A stretch of 64,000 nucleotides of DNA from Owenia fusiformis (GCA_903813345.2 CAIIXF020000004.1:18771513-18835512), one strand, 5' to 3'. Shown: positions 49,601 through 57,985, counted from the stretch's first letter. Program-made: numbers and translations. The notes: generated by a model from the sequence alone, not told the origin.

Positions 49601-52600
49601 GGTACTGATGTATTCACAGGAGAAAGGTGTTCATGGTACTGATGTGTTCACAGGAGAGAAGTGTTCATGGTATTGATGTGTTCACAGGAGAGAGGTGTTC
49701 ATGGTACTGATATGTTCACAGGAGAGAGGTGTTCATGGTACTGACATGTTCACAGGAGAGAGGTGTTCATGGTACTGATATGTTCACAGGAGAGAGGTGT
49801 TCATGGTACTGATATGTTCACAGGAGAGAGGTGTTCATGGTACTGATATGTTCACAGGAGAGAGGTGTTCATGGTACTGACATGTTCACAGGAGAGAGGT
49901 GTTCATGGTAGTGATGTGTTCATAAGAGAAAGGTGTTCATGGTATGGATGTGTTCACAGGAGAGAAGTGTTCATGGTACTGATGTATTCACAGGAGAAAG
50001 GTGTTCATGGTACTGATGTGTTCACAGGAGAGAAGTGTTCATGGTATTGATGTGTTCACAGGAGAGAGGTGTTCATGGTACTGATGTGTTCACAGGAGAG
50101 AGGTGTTCATGGTAGTGATGTGTTCATAAGAGAAAGGTGTTCATGGTACTGATGTGTTCACAGGAGAGAGGTTATCATAGTACTGCTGTCTTCACAGGAG
50201 AGGTGTTCATGGTACTGATGTGTTCATAGGGAGAGAGGTGTTCATGGTACTAATGTATTCACAGGAGAAAGGTGTTCATGGTACTGATGTGTTCATAGGA
50301 GAGAGGTGCTCATGGTACTGATGTGTTCACAGGGGAAAGGTGTTCATGATACTGATATGCTCACAGGAGAGAGGTGTTCATGGTACTGTTGTGCTCACAG
50401 GTACAATGTAGAGGTGCTAGTGTGATTAGACAGGGATTCATACTGCATAGGTGTTCACAGTAGAGAGGTGTTTACAATAGAGAAGTGTTTCCCATATTCA
50501 TGAGATTCTGAGACGGGTATTCATACTACAGAGGTGTTCACTTACACATGTTTTACTGGACATTTAATTTCTGCAGTGCCACTTTAATCAATAAAATATA
50601 AAAGAACTCTACATTTTTCTTATCAAAAATGAGCTGTCAATTTTCTAACATAAATAGTTACTAATCTGACTCCTTCAAAGATATGAAGTATATTGGATCT
50701 CACATGGCTTTACTACTGCATCTCTAACTTGCCAGTTATTACTGGATATGGATTGAACCTTGAAACATTTTTGTTCTCTCAAATGTGGCTTTTTTACTCA
50801 AGTCAATGATTCAAACACCTGGACGAATAAATGTATATTATTAGATAAAAGATGAGATGTTGATGACTGGATGTACTGATACATAATGATATATTCTATA
50901 TTTCTCATACATTTAATAGACAACCTGATTCATTAAATACACATTTTTGATACACATTATAGCTATTGATTTAAACCTGAATCACAAGAACTATTAATTC
51001 ACAATGGCCACTTATCTTATTTAGGAAATATCACCTTTTATCGCATACTTAGTATTGTTATAGGTAAATAACATGCGGGAATATAATCGATATCTGAGGT
51101 GAGTGGGAGATATATATATCACCCACTCATCAGCAATCCCCGGGAATTTCTTTCGGTGCTTTTTTGAATTCCCGGGATATACTTTGGCTCTATTTGATAA
51201 ATATTAATTTCATACACTGTTAAATGTTAAAAGCTGTTGAGGACTTTAAATTGAGATAAAATATTCCTGTTTTGATTGTAATTATCGTTTGTAATTACTA
51301 CATTCTCATAATCTACTAAGTATAGGATAAATCAGTTATTGAATGCTCGATTTTTGATACAGGGTATATCCCTCGGTAAATCTGCATTTCCCTCAGATAT
51401 ACCCTGTATCAAAAACCTCCCATTAAATAACCTCTATTTACTTTTTAGGCCAACACACAGGCAAATAACATTGGACCCCGTACAAGTCCGTACGGAGCTT
51501 GTTGAGTCAACGAGCCCTGTACAACCTTGTACGGGAATCGCTACGAGTCTCTTAATTGGTTGTAATAAAATACAGCATACTTGAGATTTAACATTTTAAT
51601 TATATTGAATTATGAATTAATATGTCTTCAATGATTTCAAAATATTCGCATGTCTGTATCAACATAATAAACAGAATAAAAGCTAGGAAACAAAATAAAC
51701 AGAGTTACCAATGGAAGACACCATATTTCTCTATAAGTGAAGTAAATGCATATAAAAACATTTGCGTGCAGCATTGGAATAAGTTGAAATGTGATGTAAA
51801 TGTTATTATTAGATTGTATATGTGTAGATAATAAAAGCAATCTGAATTGGATGAACATATATAGTGTGCTCTACAAAGATAATTCTCAAGGCTCGTATGA
51901 GCTTGTACGAGATCCGATGTTATTTGCCTATGTAACTACAACAAAATTTCCACGAGAGCTTAAAATAAAATGGTACTTTATATCATCACAAGAAAAAAAA
52001 TTACCCATAGTACTACAAAAGCCTAAAATTCTGACTCAATTTTCACTGTTTCTTACTAGGTTGAACACACTATGAAATATGATTAATATCTTTAAAGCAT
52101 TTGGGGATTTTAAGGAATAACATTTTTGACCGATATTGAACTTAAAAAAAATATGAATGTTGGAGTGCTTTATTTTGTTAAAATTGTTAAGTGCATATTT
52201 TCAAAAAAGTGGTAATATAAATGAAACAAATGCAATTATTATGCCACATTGAAGTGTCTCAAGCAAATATGGGCAAGCACACAACACCAATCAGAATCTG
52301 ATTTAGTCATAGACTTTTCAACACTCATCGATTGTGCCATCCATTTACTGAAAATCAATTTTGCAACAATTAGCTTTATATTAACTTTTCGGGATTGGAA
52401 AAACAATGTGCAAGAAAACTTATTGGAAGACTTGTGAATTATATTCTCTTCCTCAGAGATACAATAGTATTCCAAAAAGATCTATATTGAAAAGGTGTTA
52501 TGTATTGTATTAGAAAATGATCAACTTACCTTTGATGGCAGTGTAGGGGTAGTCGGCTCCATCACCCTCAAGTGGCTGAGACACATCTACGAAGACAAAC

Positions 52601-52647
52601 AACAACAAGACAGTTACCAATAGAAAACTGTTTGAGTTCATTGCCAT
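25441..52647 (-). CDS. Gene A, upstream part: signal peptide and Cys-bearing ectodomain, 4 exons
   Basis: Exons: 52647-52530, 39698-39413, 26551-26294, 25627-25441, with GT-AG introns and agreeing phases (1, 2, 2). Read to the TAA at 25441 it is about 282 residues: signal peptide, a polar stretch, then a Cys-containing globular region, with no membrane segment. Alternatively the last exon uses the donor ATG|GTGGGT (exon end 25453, phase 0). It could then splice to an acceptor after CTACAG at 16942, also phase 0, joining the five-pass protein into one polypeptide of about 1534 residues. In that model the apparent signal peptide of the downstream part is only the polypyrimidine tract. I rate the two models about equal. 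Intron 1 (12.8 kb) holds the 36-, 37- and 34-bp arrays. Intron 2 (12.9 kb) holds gene B on the other strand. Family not recognised. Confidence 0.8.
26294..26551 (-). CDS. Gene A exon 3: Cys-bearing ectodomain segment
   Basis: 85 whole codons, acceptor GACAG, donor GTAAAA, phases 2 and 2 matching both neighbours. It carries the pattern C-x11-C-x-C near FPPHRRDHFCHCSN and two further Cys at the end. No family recognised. Confidence 0.82.
27165..28015. mobile_element. TTAA-flanked element carrying a tRNA-like segment and an exon-like start
   Basis: Ends AGGGATCAGATCGTCC and (inverse) AAGGATCAGGTCGTCC within TTAA (27161-27164, 28016-28019). The interior holds the tRNA-like piece and, at about 27867-27926, ATGGCTGAG...ACATTG|GTAAGT, which looks like a first coding exon with a donor. 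Confidence 0.7.
27459..27560 (-). pseudogene. Degenerate tRNA-like sequence (SINE head or tRNA pseudogene)
   Basis: The minus strand shows a B-box-like GGTTCGATTCCCGG, an A-box-like GCAGTAGTTAACG, a CTTGTAA loop (anticodon TGT, Thr) and a TTTTTT tract just downstream. The anticodon stem does not pair and a G-run expands the variable region, so it is not a working tRNA. It lies inside the TTAA-flanked element at 27165-28015. Confidence 0.4.
28020..28376. other. Gene B upstream region
   Basis: 357 bp between the TTAA element and the start codon, expected to hold the promoter and 5' untranslated region. No clear TATA or initiator motif can be singled out. Confidence 0.4.
28377..28541 (+). CDS. 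Gene B exon 1: signal peptide
   Basis: 55 codons starting MDTIQMCFLALNLVLDLACV. Two Cys follow (HTCSSTMFYGETCG), then a helical start (LANMAEQMTQIQ). Phase 0 donor GTCAGC. Confidence 0.75.
28377..36998 (+). CDS. Gene B: secreted DSL / F5/8C (discoidin) / EGF protein, 11 exons
   Basis: Exons: 28377-28541, 29149-29281, 30262-30362, 31354-31447, 32823-33004, 33741-33905, 34344-34485, 34672-34755, 35050-35169, 35997-36116, 36874-36998. All introns are GT-AG and all phases agree, giving about 476 residues. Order: signal peptide (about 1-23), coiled coil (about 56-95), DSL domain (101-144, full Cys and Gly-Trp-x-Gly spacing), F5/8C domain (about 168-328), an unassigned beta-rich stretch (329-425), and EGF-like Cys pattern (426-470), ending six residues later. 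DSL domains are known from Delta/Serrate Notch ligands. F5/8C domains bind glycans, lipids or collagen. The combination suggests a secreted Notch modulator or matrix/recognition lectin, which is inference. An ATG at 28338 would add 13 residues; 28377 is preferred because it places the hydrophobic core near the N-terminus. The gene lies inside a gene A intron, in antisense. Confidence 0.85.
28905..29124. repeat. 31-bp repeat ending at gene B exon 2 acceptor
   Basis: About seven units of GATATTCTGTTTCATCTTGC then AGCTATTGTAT. Each contains TTTCATCTTGCAG, an acceptor-like string. The last runs into the exon. Confidence 0.85.
29149..29281 (+). CDS. Gene B exon 2: coiled-coil segment
   Basis: Encodes SVLSEVLVKVTDQSHVIEQQ then HMKIEELTRRLDG, with heptad-like spacing of Leu, Val and Ile suggesting an oligomerising coiled coil. 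Acceptor TTTCCAG. An alternative acceptor 24 bp upstream (29125) stays in frame. The donor GTTAGT is acceptable and gives phase 1. Confidence 0.7.
29575..30261 (+). repeat. 109-bp repeat: six partial copies of gene B exon 3 with acceptor
   Basis: Each unit has TATATTTCAG|TGTGCCCAAA and about 75 bp of the exon, then returns to intron sequence without a proper donor. The seventh, intact copy is the real exon at 30262. Confidence 0.9.
30262..30362 (+). CDS. Gene B exon 3: first part of DSL domain
   Basis: Reads CPKDYYGPNC, then CIAQDDCQGHYKC, WADGSK. This matches the DSL pattern, with Cys-x3-Tyr-Tyr-Gly-x2-Cys and the Asp-Asp-x2-Gly-His core. Only this copy of the repeated acceptor leads to a real donor (AAG|GTAAAG). 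Confidence 0.85.
30556..31139. mobile_element. Foldback element in gene B intron 3
   Basis: Outer arms begin TCACTGGTCAGTAT/ACAAG and stay similar for about 90 bp. Inner arms (about 30740-30770, 30895-30930) contain CTTCCACCGCTTAAGGGAAG. No clear target duplication. The 70-codon frame inside is incidental. Confidence 0.65.
31354..31447 (+). CDS. Gene B exon 4: end of DSL domain
   Basis: VCLSGWGGEEC completes the DSL domain (Cys-x2-Gly-Trp-x-Gly-x2-Cys). DVFTGNDSCPVVMRHGEDLA follows and leads to the discoidin domain. Acceptor TTGTAG, donor GTAAAT, phase 0-1. Confidence 0.85.
31448..32545 (+). repeat. 64-bp repeat carrying gene B exon 4 3' edge and donor
   Basis: About 17 units, each with GATGAGACATGGGGAGGATT, TAGCAG|GTAACCAG. 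A block of about 450 bp (with a CATGTACATGAGG variant) is itself repeated, at about 31815 and 32266. Confidence 0.92.
32823..33004 (+). CDS. Gene B exon 5: first part of F5/8C domain
   Basis: Contains the F5/8C signature elements PDSAFTASS, RPEYARLD and ATWNTQGGWVA, ending GSQWVQ. Acceptor ATTTCAG, donor GTAATA, phase 1-0. Confidence 0.88.
33005..33440 (+). repeat. 60-bp repeat carrying gene B exon 5 3' edge and donor
   Basis: About seven units with GGCAGTCAGTGGGTACAG|GT, copied from the exon end GGAAGTCAGTGGGTACAG|GT. Confidence 0.9.
33465..33705. repeat. Two-copy direct repeat of about 127 bp in gene B intron 5
   Basis: TTTCAGTAAATCTGACACAC through AATGTACCAGGAA occurs twice. Confidence 0.75.
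33741..33905 (+). CDS. Gene B exon 6: middle of F5/8C domain
   Basis: VDLNMLSSVHGVVTQGVDSS continues the typical QWVQVDL...V.GV.TQG motif across the intron. It ends DDIKIYSDTAGEPT. Phase 0-0, donor GTGAGT. Confidence 0.9.
34344..34485 (+). CDS. Gene B exon 7: end of F5/8C domain
   Basis: VFQGTADTSSKTTHNFRFPF, then VARIIRITSRVFLN and LRFDVIGA, matches the domain's closing strands (F.G...T......F..P..AR.IRI). The usual final Cys is replaced by Ala. Phase 0-1. Confidence 0.88.
34672..34755 (+). CDS. Gene B exon 8
   Basis: LSGNWLGEITCDGVTNVVQL plus PIEHNTE, phase 1-1. Acceptor CTTCAG, donor GTTAGG (weak). No domain recognised. Confidence 0.75.
35050..35169 (+). CDS. Gene B exon 9
   Basis: FYHSKPFLFHFTKKTTGYKE, then ELFGYLEILAPTTLTLPTK, phase 1-1, acceptor TTTCAG, donor GTATGT. 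Beta-like pattern, no domain recognised. Its 3' edge seeds the 97-bp array. Confidence 0.82.
35170..35865 (+). repeat. 97-bp repeat carrying gene B exon 9 donor
   Basis: About seven units. Each has CACTCTACATACTAAAG|GTA echoing the exon end CACTCTACCCACTAAAG|GTA, plus a second half-unit ending CAAAAG|GTATGT. Confidence 0.92.
35997..36116 (+). CDS. Gene B exon 10
   Basis: SLQANGELEYAFNLELSQDQ, then a Cys in TSSMCDTATLDRHI that is likely the first EGF cysteine. Acceptor TTTTTCAG, donor GTAAAT, phase 1-1. Confidence 0.85.
36117..36500 (+). repeat. 32-bp repeat carrying gene B exon 10 donor
   Basis: About 12 units of AGACACTTGG|GTAAATATGA then CACATCCTAG, matching the exon end AGACAGGCATATAG|GTAAAT. 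Confidence 0.9.
36874..36998 (+). CDS. Gene B exon 11: EGF-like domain and stop
   Basis: ELGGPCLNKGKC, then NWYCCCINGFQGNHC. This gives EGF spacing C-x5-C-x11-C-x-C-x8-C, with an extra Cys between the fourth and fifth. Ends ETSQTN then TGA, so there is no membrane anchor. Confidence 0.88.
37395..37760. repeat. Palindromic element with CGGGAATATA block and 142-nt hairpin
   Basis: The hairpin at 37586-37727 pairs GTTATGCACAGTCGGTTTGG... with ...CCAAAACCTCCCAGTGCATAAC around GGGATATACAAT-type repeats. The left block (CGGGAATATATATCATATCT) recurs at about 51077. Part of a small dispersed family. Confidence 0.6.
37968..38160. repeat. Second hairpin element of the same family
   Basis: 38001-38138 folds on GTTATGTATGGTCGGTTTGG and CCAAAACCTCCCAGTACATA. 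Preceded by ACTCTACTTGGTATAGCATA, which inversely matches the right flank of the first copy (about 37738-37757). Confidence 0.6.
38575..38965. repeat. Diverged interspersed repeat with internal duplication
   Basis: Shares AACTCCAC(G/A)GAGTAG, AAATTTGAACCAA and a TGGC/GGC...CCATTTTGAA motif with 40385-40740 and weakly 41330-41380. Probably an old dispersed element; no frame is intact. Confidence 0.55.
39065..39312. repeat. GGTT/GGAT-rich microsatellite
   Basis: Impure run of TTGG, ATGG and TGGG words, followed by a short (TA)n at 39327-39340. Confidence 0.9.
39413..39698 (-). CDS. Gene A exon 2: polar ectodomain segment
   Basis: 94 whole codons between a TTGCAG acceptor (phase 1) and a GTAAGT donor (phase 2). 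It is rich in Ser, Gln and charged residues, with the readable piece SFWLRQSRLRINFGVEKSNL and a single Cys near the end (DRYCK). No known domain seen. A hAT-like MITE sits 42 bp upstream of its acceptor. Confidence 0.85.
39741..40325. mobile_element. hAT-like MITE in gene A intron 1
   Basis: Ends TAAGGATGTCACGG and (inverse) TAGGGATGTTACGG, with an exact 8-bp duplication GTAATAAG (39733-39740, 40326-40333). GGGACGGGAC motifs sit inside both ends. 585 bp. Confidence 0.86.
40385..40750. repeat. Second copy of the diverged interspersed repeat
   Basis: Carries AGCAACTCCACAGAGTAG and two rounds of CTTGAAAATTCCTTCTTG-type sequence, as at 38575-38965. Confidence 0.55.
40751..42752. other. Gene A intron 1, unique AT-rich part
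   Basis: Only a weak match to the dispersed CCATTTTG repeat near 41345. No exon signal. Confidence 0.45.
42753..43425. repeat. Minisatellite, 36-bp unit
   Basis: About 18 copies of GTGAATATCTCATGTGATAC then TAGAATTATAGCAA plus AA/GT joins. A few units lack 3 bp. The 12-codon unit keeps the minus strand open for 218 codons. Confidence 0.92.
43660..46355. repeat. Minisatellite, 37-bp unit
   Basis: About 72 copies of GTGAATATCTCATGCTGCAT then GTGATGGTAGAGCAA. The first monomer (43660-43696) is inverted relative to the rest, forming a near-perfect palindrome with the second. Confidence 0.93.
46360..47487. other. Gene A intron 1 between arrays
   Basis: Contains the 46984 hairpin and nearby GGCTATATA-type repeats (46785-46810, 47070-47080), perhaps a decayed foldback element. 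No exon. Confidence 0.4.
46984..47036. repeat. Short hairpin
   Basis: GGTCTGTCGTCAATATAACC pairs with GGCTATATTGACGTCAGACC, with a loop of about 10 nt. Confidence 0.6.
47488..47680. repeat. 34-bp minisatellite, first block
   Basis: About 5.5 units of GAGAGGTGTTCATGGTACTG then ATTTGTTCACAGGA, the same family as 49421-50400. Confidence 0.85.
47998..49214. mobile_element. 1.2-kb inverted-repeat element with subterminal TATACTTTCAGTATA repeats
   Basis: Ends are ATCCCAGCCCATTGCCAGGT and the inverse of ATCCCAGCCTATTGCCAGGT. More than ten GTATACTTTCAGTATA-like motifs crowd both subterminal regions. No clear target duplication and no transposase frame. It lies between two blocks of the same 34-bp minisatellite. 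Confidence 0.65.
49421..50400. repeat. 34-bp minisatellite, second block
   Basis: About 28 units of GAGAGGTGTTCATGGTACTG then ATGTGTTCACAGGA. The stretch 49491-49676 recurs at 49865-50050 (374 bp, 11 units), showing segmental duplication within the array. Confidence 0.92.
51057..51440. repeat. Third hairpin element of the same family
   Basis: Contains the CGGGAATATAATCGATATCT block and a shorter 97-nt hairpin (51335-51431) with GATACAGGGTATATCCCTCG paired to its inverse and the ACCTCCCA...ATAACC right end. Confidence 0.55.
51441..52529. other. Gene A intron 1, 5' end
   Basis: Several short frames on both strands, none with a domain or phased splice sites. Confidence 0.45.
52530..52647 (-). 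CDS. Gene A exon 1: start codon and signal peptide
   Basis: It reads MAMNSNSFLLVTVLLLFVFV followed by DVSQPLEGDG, a textbook signal peptide with likely cleavage near Ser-Gln. It ends in phase 1 at a consensus GTAAGT donor. The AAAATGG context favours this ATG. Too short to appear as an isolated long reading frame. Confidence 0.85.
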
Positions 52648-54461
52648 TTTAACATTTTCTAATTGAACAGTACGTATCATCATTTTTAATACATTTTCTG
52701 ACTTCCAATATCCATTTTCATTCAGACGTCATGTTCGTCTTTATTTAAGTCAGCATTATATTATCCTAAATGTATGTCAATGTAATAGACAATGTTTTAA
52801 TGTCTTCTTGGTAAATATAAAAATCCTATTTTCATGAATCCAAACTGTTTTTTTTACTTTTCATTAAATCAATTAGAGTGTTAGCAATCTGCTATCTTAA
52901 CTTATTTAGTTATTAAGTCATTGATAATCATATTAATCCCCATTAACTCTAATTACTTAATCCAAATCTTTGGACGCTCACTTTTGTCCTTCCATATCAT
53001 TCATAGCTCAGAATAACACAGCATTCAACAGAAAAATACAATCTAGTTAAATCAATATCCATGTTCCAGAACCGATTACAGTTAGATAGAGCCAGGCAAC
53101 ATGAATAAGTAATCAAAGTGATGGACCATATTCCAGTTTAGATGTATGAAATTTCTGTGTTGGCTTGTTCTATATTGCCTGTTGGGTGTATTGTCTTCTC
53201 CAGCAGGATGGGTTGCAGCCACATGAACATCACTCAGAGCAGGTACGTACTGTACTTGCCCACATACAATATAACTAACTGACTCTGCTCTTTTCTCCAG
53301 TTAAAAAGAATAAATTGTACAACATCAGTGGAACTCTGTTAGATGTAAAATTAAGTACATTTGTAGCACTTCATGTTGGGATTAAACATGACATCTGGAG
53401 AAACCAGCATGACCAGTTGTGTGAAATACTATAAACAGTTTATTTTAGAGATAGGGAGCTATTTTAAATTATTATGCAATTAACATAACTTTTTCAGATC
53501 TATATTTCTATGCTATAAATTAGTACTTATCAATGAACATAATGTAAGTTAACCAGCAAAAAATATAACATAAAATGCTTTATCAAAAACTATTAAAATG
53601 CATGAAGTAGTAGAGATACATGTTATCTCCGTGAATATGGATTAATGATGTATGTTGGTATCCTTCAATGCAAATAAATAATATTTCTCTTCTTGTAAAA
53701 GATCATCCAAATCCTATGATACCATAATTACATTATATGAAAAGTATCATGATTTAGACAATCATTGAATAAGACAATCATTTGTAAAATTATGCAATAA
53801 CACATTTCAACTTTAACATGAGACAATATATTTTCAAATCACATCTCCTAAACTATTGAGACAAAATTACTGATTGGTTTAACATACCCGTTATAACAAT
53901 GCTCCTGATTGGTCAAGGCAAACCAGTGAAAGGAAACCAAATATGACAGTTCTTAAAAGATGTTTTTTGAATTACCTCTAAACGTGAACTCTTATCTATG
54001 TTCACATTTGTATTGTATTATTCCTATATGTTTTATTTCAATGTAGTGTTATATTCGCCCACATGTTAATTATATTTCTCTTAATTTTGTATCTACATTG
54101 TACTCTATATTAAGACCTACAGCAATGAAAAGGATTTCAGGAACATTCTGCAACCCTTTTGTGACACTTTTACTTTCTACTTCAATGATAGAAATTGTCT
54201 GTTCTAAGTGTTACCTATTCTACTTCAATCATTAACTATTTATTGCCTCTGCAAATATATAACCAGGAATTGATGAAGACAAAATGTCATATTCTTCAAC
54301 TAATCACTCTTTAATCACTCCTGACTAAATGCCAATTGTGTATAATGCCATGCTATTGTTTAATCAATTGCTTTGAGAATAATTGAATCTGGATAGGTTA
54401 ACAGAGGTAACACTGACATTCTTATTCAACTGGAAAAGGTACTCTGACCAATTAACTACAG
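52648..54461. other. Upstream region of gene A
   Basis: Should contain promoter and 5' untranslated sequence. AT-rich, no CpG island and no repeat array. Confidence 0.4.
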
Positions 54462-55100
54462 GCTGTAGCTGTAGGTATGGACAAATTACAAGCAATTTCA
54501 GCTGTAAATGTAGGTATGGTCAAATTACACTCAATTTCAGCTGTAGCTGTAGGTATGGTCAAATTACACTCAATTTCAGTTGTAAATGTAGGTATGGTAA
54601 AATTACACTCAATATCAGCTGTAGGTATGGTCAAATTACACTCAATTTCAGCTGTAAATGTAGGTATGGTCAGATTACAGGCGATGTCAGCTGTAAATGT
54701 AGGTATGGTCAAATTACACTCAATTTCAGCTGTAAATGTAGGTATGGTCAAATTACAGGCAATTTTAGCTAAAAATGTAGGTATGTCAAATTACAGTCAA
54801 TTTCAGCTGTAGATGTGGGTATGGACAAATTACACTCAATTTTAGCTGTAAATGTAGGTATGGACAAATTACACTCAATTCCAGCTGTAGATGTGGGTAT
54901 TGACAAATTACAGACAATTTCAGCTGGTGATGTGGGTATAGAAAAACTACAAGCAATTTCAGTTGTAAATGTAGGTATGGACAAAATACAGTCCTTTCAG
55001 CTGTAAATGTCGGTATGGGTAAAAATACAAGCAATTTCAGCTGTAAATGTAAGTATTGACAAATTAGTCATTTCAGCTGTAGATTTGGGTATGGGTATTT
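54462..55100. repeat. Minisatellite, 39-bp unit
   Basis: About 16 units of GTAGGTATGGTCAAATTACA then CTCAATTTCAGCTGTAAAT. Open in several frames because the unit is 13 codons. Confidence 0.9.
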
Positions 55101-55937
55101 CCCCAAAAAGATCACTGGCAATTTTGGCAGGAAATATGTACTATAATATATAGACCAATTAAGACAATTATTACAGAAATTTAGTGGAGGATGAAATAAA
55201 GGAAATACATTGTATATTCAGTCGTTGATCAATGTAATCTAAATGAGGAATTGAACAATACTATCTGTAAGACAAAGCAAAACCTCCTATATCTGGATTA
55301 ATCTATGATGGCTTCTATAGCTGACATTATGGCCCACAAAGTGAACTGTTTGATTTGATCAAATCAAGCCTGACAGTGACAAAGGCAAAGTCAATGACAA
55401 AGTAAAAAAAGCAATTCAATGCCCTTATTAACTGATTAATTCACTCAATAAAGTCAATCAGAGATCACAAATGATGCTGCAAATAAACTGTAATCCCAGG
55501 CTTAAGATGACATTACAATTAAAATCTATTAGTAATGCTAATTGTTCTCCAAATTATTATATGCAGGCTTCCCCCTAACAATATTATTCAGTTTTGAATC
55601 ATTATTCCTGACAGACATCCCATCTTATCTCATCATTTCCCTCCTTTGGGTATTCAACTCATTAAAAGTGCTAGTATATTGCAAGTCAGATTTGCATTTG
55701 ACTATTCCACAATGACCTTTTCTCATCTAAAATATATCGACTAATGGATTTGATTGATCCACATAAGCAAGAATTGCATTTTATTTTCATCTTATTTGAA
55801 TAAGTAAACCATCATGCATTTGTGGTGAAAGTTTAATTTGTATAGAATTTGAATTCAATTTCAATTACTGATGAACAACTAAAGATTTGAAGGAAAAGGA
55901 ATCATTTGAGATTTGCTTTTAGTTGTTCATCAAACAG

Positions 55938-56002
55938 AGATGGTCAGATGAGTCAGATGAGTCAGGTGAGTCAGGTGAGCCAGGTGAACCAGGTGAACCA
56001 GG
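55938..56002. repeat. Short GAGTCAGGT repeat
   Basis: About seven 9-bp units drifting from GATGAGTCA to GGTGAACCA. Confidence 0.8.
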
Positions 56003-56509
56003 TGTGACATTGCAAATGAATCAAGCAATCCAATCAAGGGAAATGGCAAAATATACAAGGTAATCAACACACAGGTGTTGAAATGCTGTTAATCAAGTCA
56101 TCTGTCATAGAAGAATGATAATTCAAATCAAAATGCAACAATTTTGTAGACAAGAAGTAAAATTAATATATATCTTGGAAAACGGTGACCAGCAGCAATT
56201 ATATGCATTATACTACTAATAAAATAACTGTTTTAGCTGGCAAGCATCTGTAAAATCCTAATAAACTTTAAGAGTAGTCTAATATATATTGGGTTATGGG
56301 CTATATTTACAATATCCATTTTGAATATTTATGAAAGAAATAGGGAGAATGAAATAAACAAGATATATTTGAAATAATCTCTACGCCACATTTCACCTGT
56401 TCTTGCATTTGGGAGGACATTTTGAATTTCATGAAACATGGCTGAGTACATTTGATCTGCATACCTCCTGAAGCAGGTCTTTTACCCTGGTTTTGTTCCC
56501 TCATAGTCT

Positions 56510-56980
56510 AATAATGTTAAAGTGAGTTGACTTGTCAGACTGACAGGTGAGTTGACTTGTCAGGATGAAAGCTGAGTTGACTTGTCAGGCTGACAGATGA
56601 GTTGACTTGTCAGGATGAAAGCTGAGTTGACTTGTCAGGCTGACAGATGAGTTGACTTGTCAGGATGAAAGCTGAGTTGACTTGTCAGGCCGACAGATGA
56701 GTTGACTTGTCAGGATGAAAGCTGAGTTGACTTGTCAGACTGACAGGTGAGTTGACTTGTCAGGATGAAAGCTGAGTTGACTTGTCAGACTGACAGGTGA
56801 GTTGACTTGTCAGGATGAAAGCTGAGTTGACTTGTCAGGCTGACAGATGAGATGACTTGTCAGGATGAAAACTGAGTTGACTTGTCAGGCTGACAGATGA
56901 GTTGACTTGTCAGGATGAAAGCTGAGTTGACTTGTCAGACTGACAGGTGAGTTGACTTGTCAGGCTGACAGGTGAGTTGA
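56510..56980. repeat. Minisatellite, 50-bp unit of two 25-bp halves
   Basis: GAGTTGACTTGTCAGGATGA plus AAGCT alternates with GAGTTGACTTGTCAGGCTGA plus CAGAT, about nine dimers. Confidence 0.9.
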
Positions 56981-57400
56981 TTCATTGTGATGCAATGTCA
57001 TGGAATAATATTGAAGAACTTCAAACATAATATATACATAAGAAAAGAAAGTGAACCAACCAAAATCATAAATGCTGACAGTGCTAAATGACAGGAATTC
57101 CAACTTTCTGAACACTGAACTGACCATTAACTTGTATTTTAAGAATCAAGATTAAAATCATGGCTAACAGACTTGTGTGAGTTTTGTCTAATATGCCGGA
57201 AATGTAGAGAAGTACAAATAAAAATATACTAAAAATGCAATTTTGGGGTTTAAATCATTACATCTGAATTCACCAAAATATTGTATTATGCTATTAGCAT
57301 TGAGCCTTTTGCAAGTAAATAAATAGCTTAATATCTACTGATTCCAAAAGGAGGAGGGAAAGTATCGCAATAGAAAGTCATATGTTGGTTTTTGGCTATT

Positions 57401-57985
57401 CTCTGAGGATTTAAACAGGTGCATATATTAGACCAATGCATTATCTCCAGGAAAAGCACTCATAGAGAAGATAAAATAATTTCGACTTCAAAACAGGGGA
57501 GATGCAAACAACCCAGCCACATGTTTTTTCTGAAATGTTGCCCTGCTTTTCAACCCCTTCCACCCCTGCTTTTTCAATTTTTGTTGCATCAATATTTTGC
57601 GTCTTAACACACAATTAAACCCTTTAAAGGAATAAGTAATTCCTTTAGGGTTTTAAAGATATCCATTATGGGTGACCAAAACTAGCTGAAAGCAATGGAT
57701 CGCATGAGTTTTCCCTATGGGAAAATAACATGGGAAATATTGTTTTCTACTTTATCGAAGAGAAATCACTTATTCCTGTCTTAAAACGCAATATATTGAT
57801 GCAACAAAAATTGAAAAGCTGGGGTGGAAGGGGTTGAAAATCAAGACAACAGTTCAGAAAAAACACGTGGGTGAGTTGTTTGCATCTTCCCTGTCTGAAA
57901 GTCGAAATTATTTTTTCATCTCTACAAGTGCTTTTCCTGGAGATAATGCATTGGCCTAACATATGCACATGTTTAAATCCTGAGA
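57401..57985. mobile_element. Foldback element with arms of about 200 bp
   Basis: 57401-57610 and 57779-57985 are inverted copies (ends TGAGGATTTAAAC / GTTTAAATCCT), roughly 85-90% alike by eye, around a loop of about 170 bp. Frames in the arms are incidental. Confidence 0.7.

Noticed and set aside
51339-52475. Several short frames on both strands
   Set aside because: No domain, no phased splice sites; part lies in the hairpin repeat.
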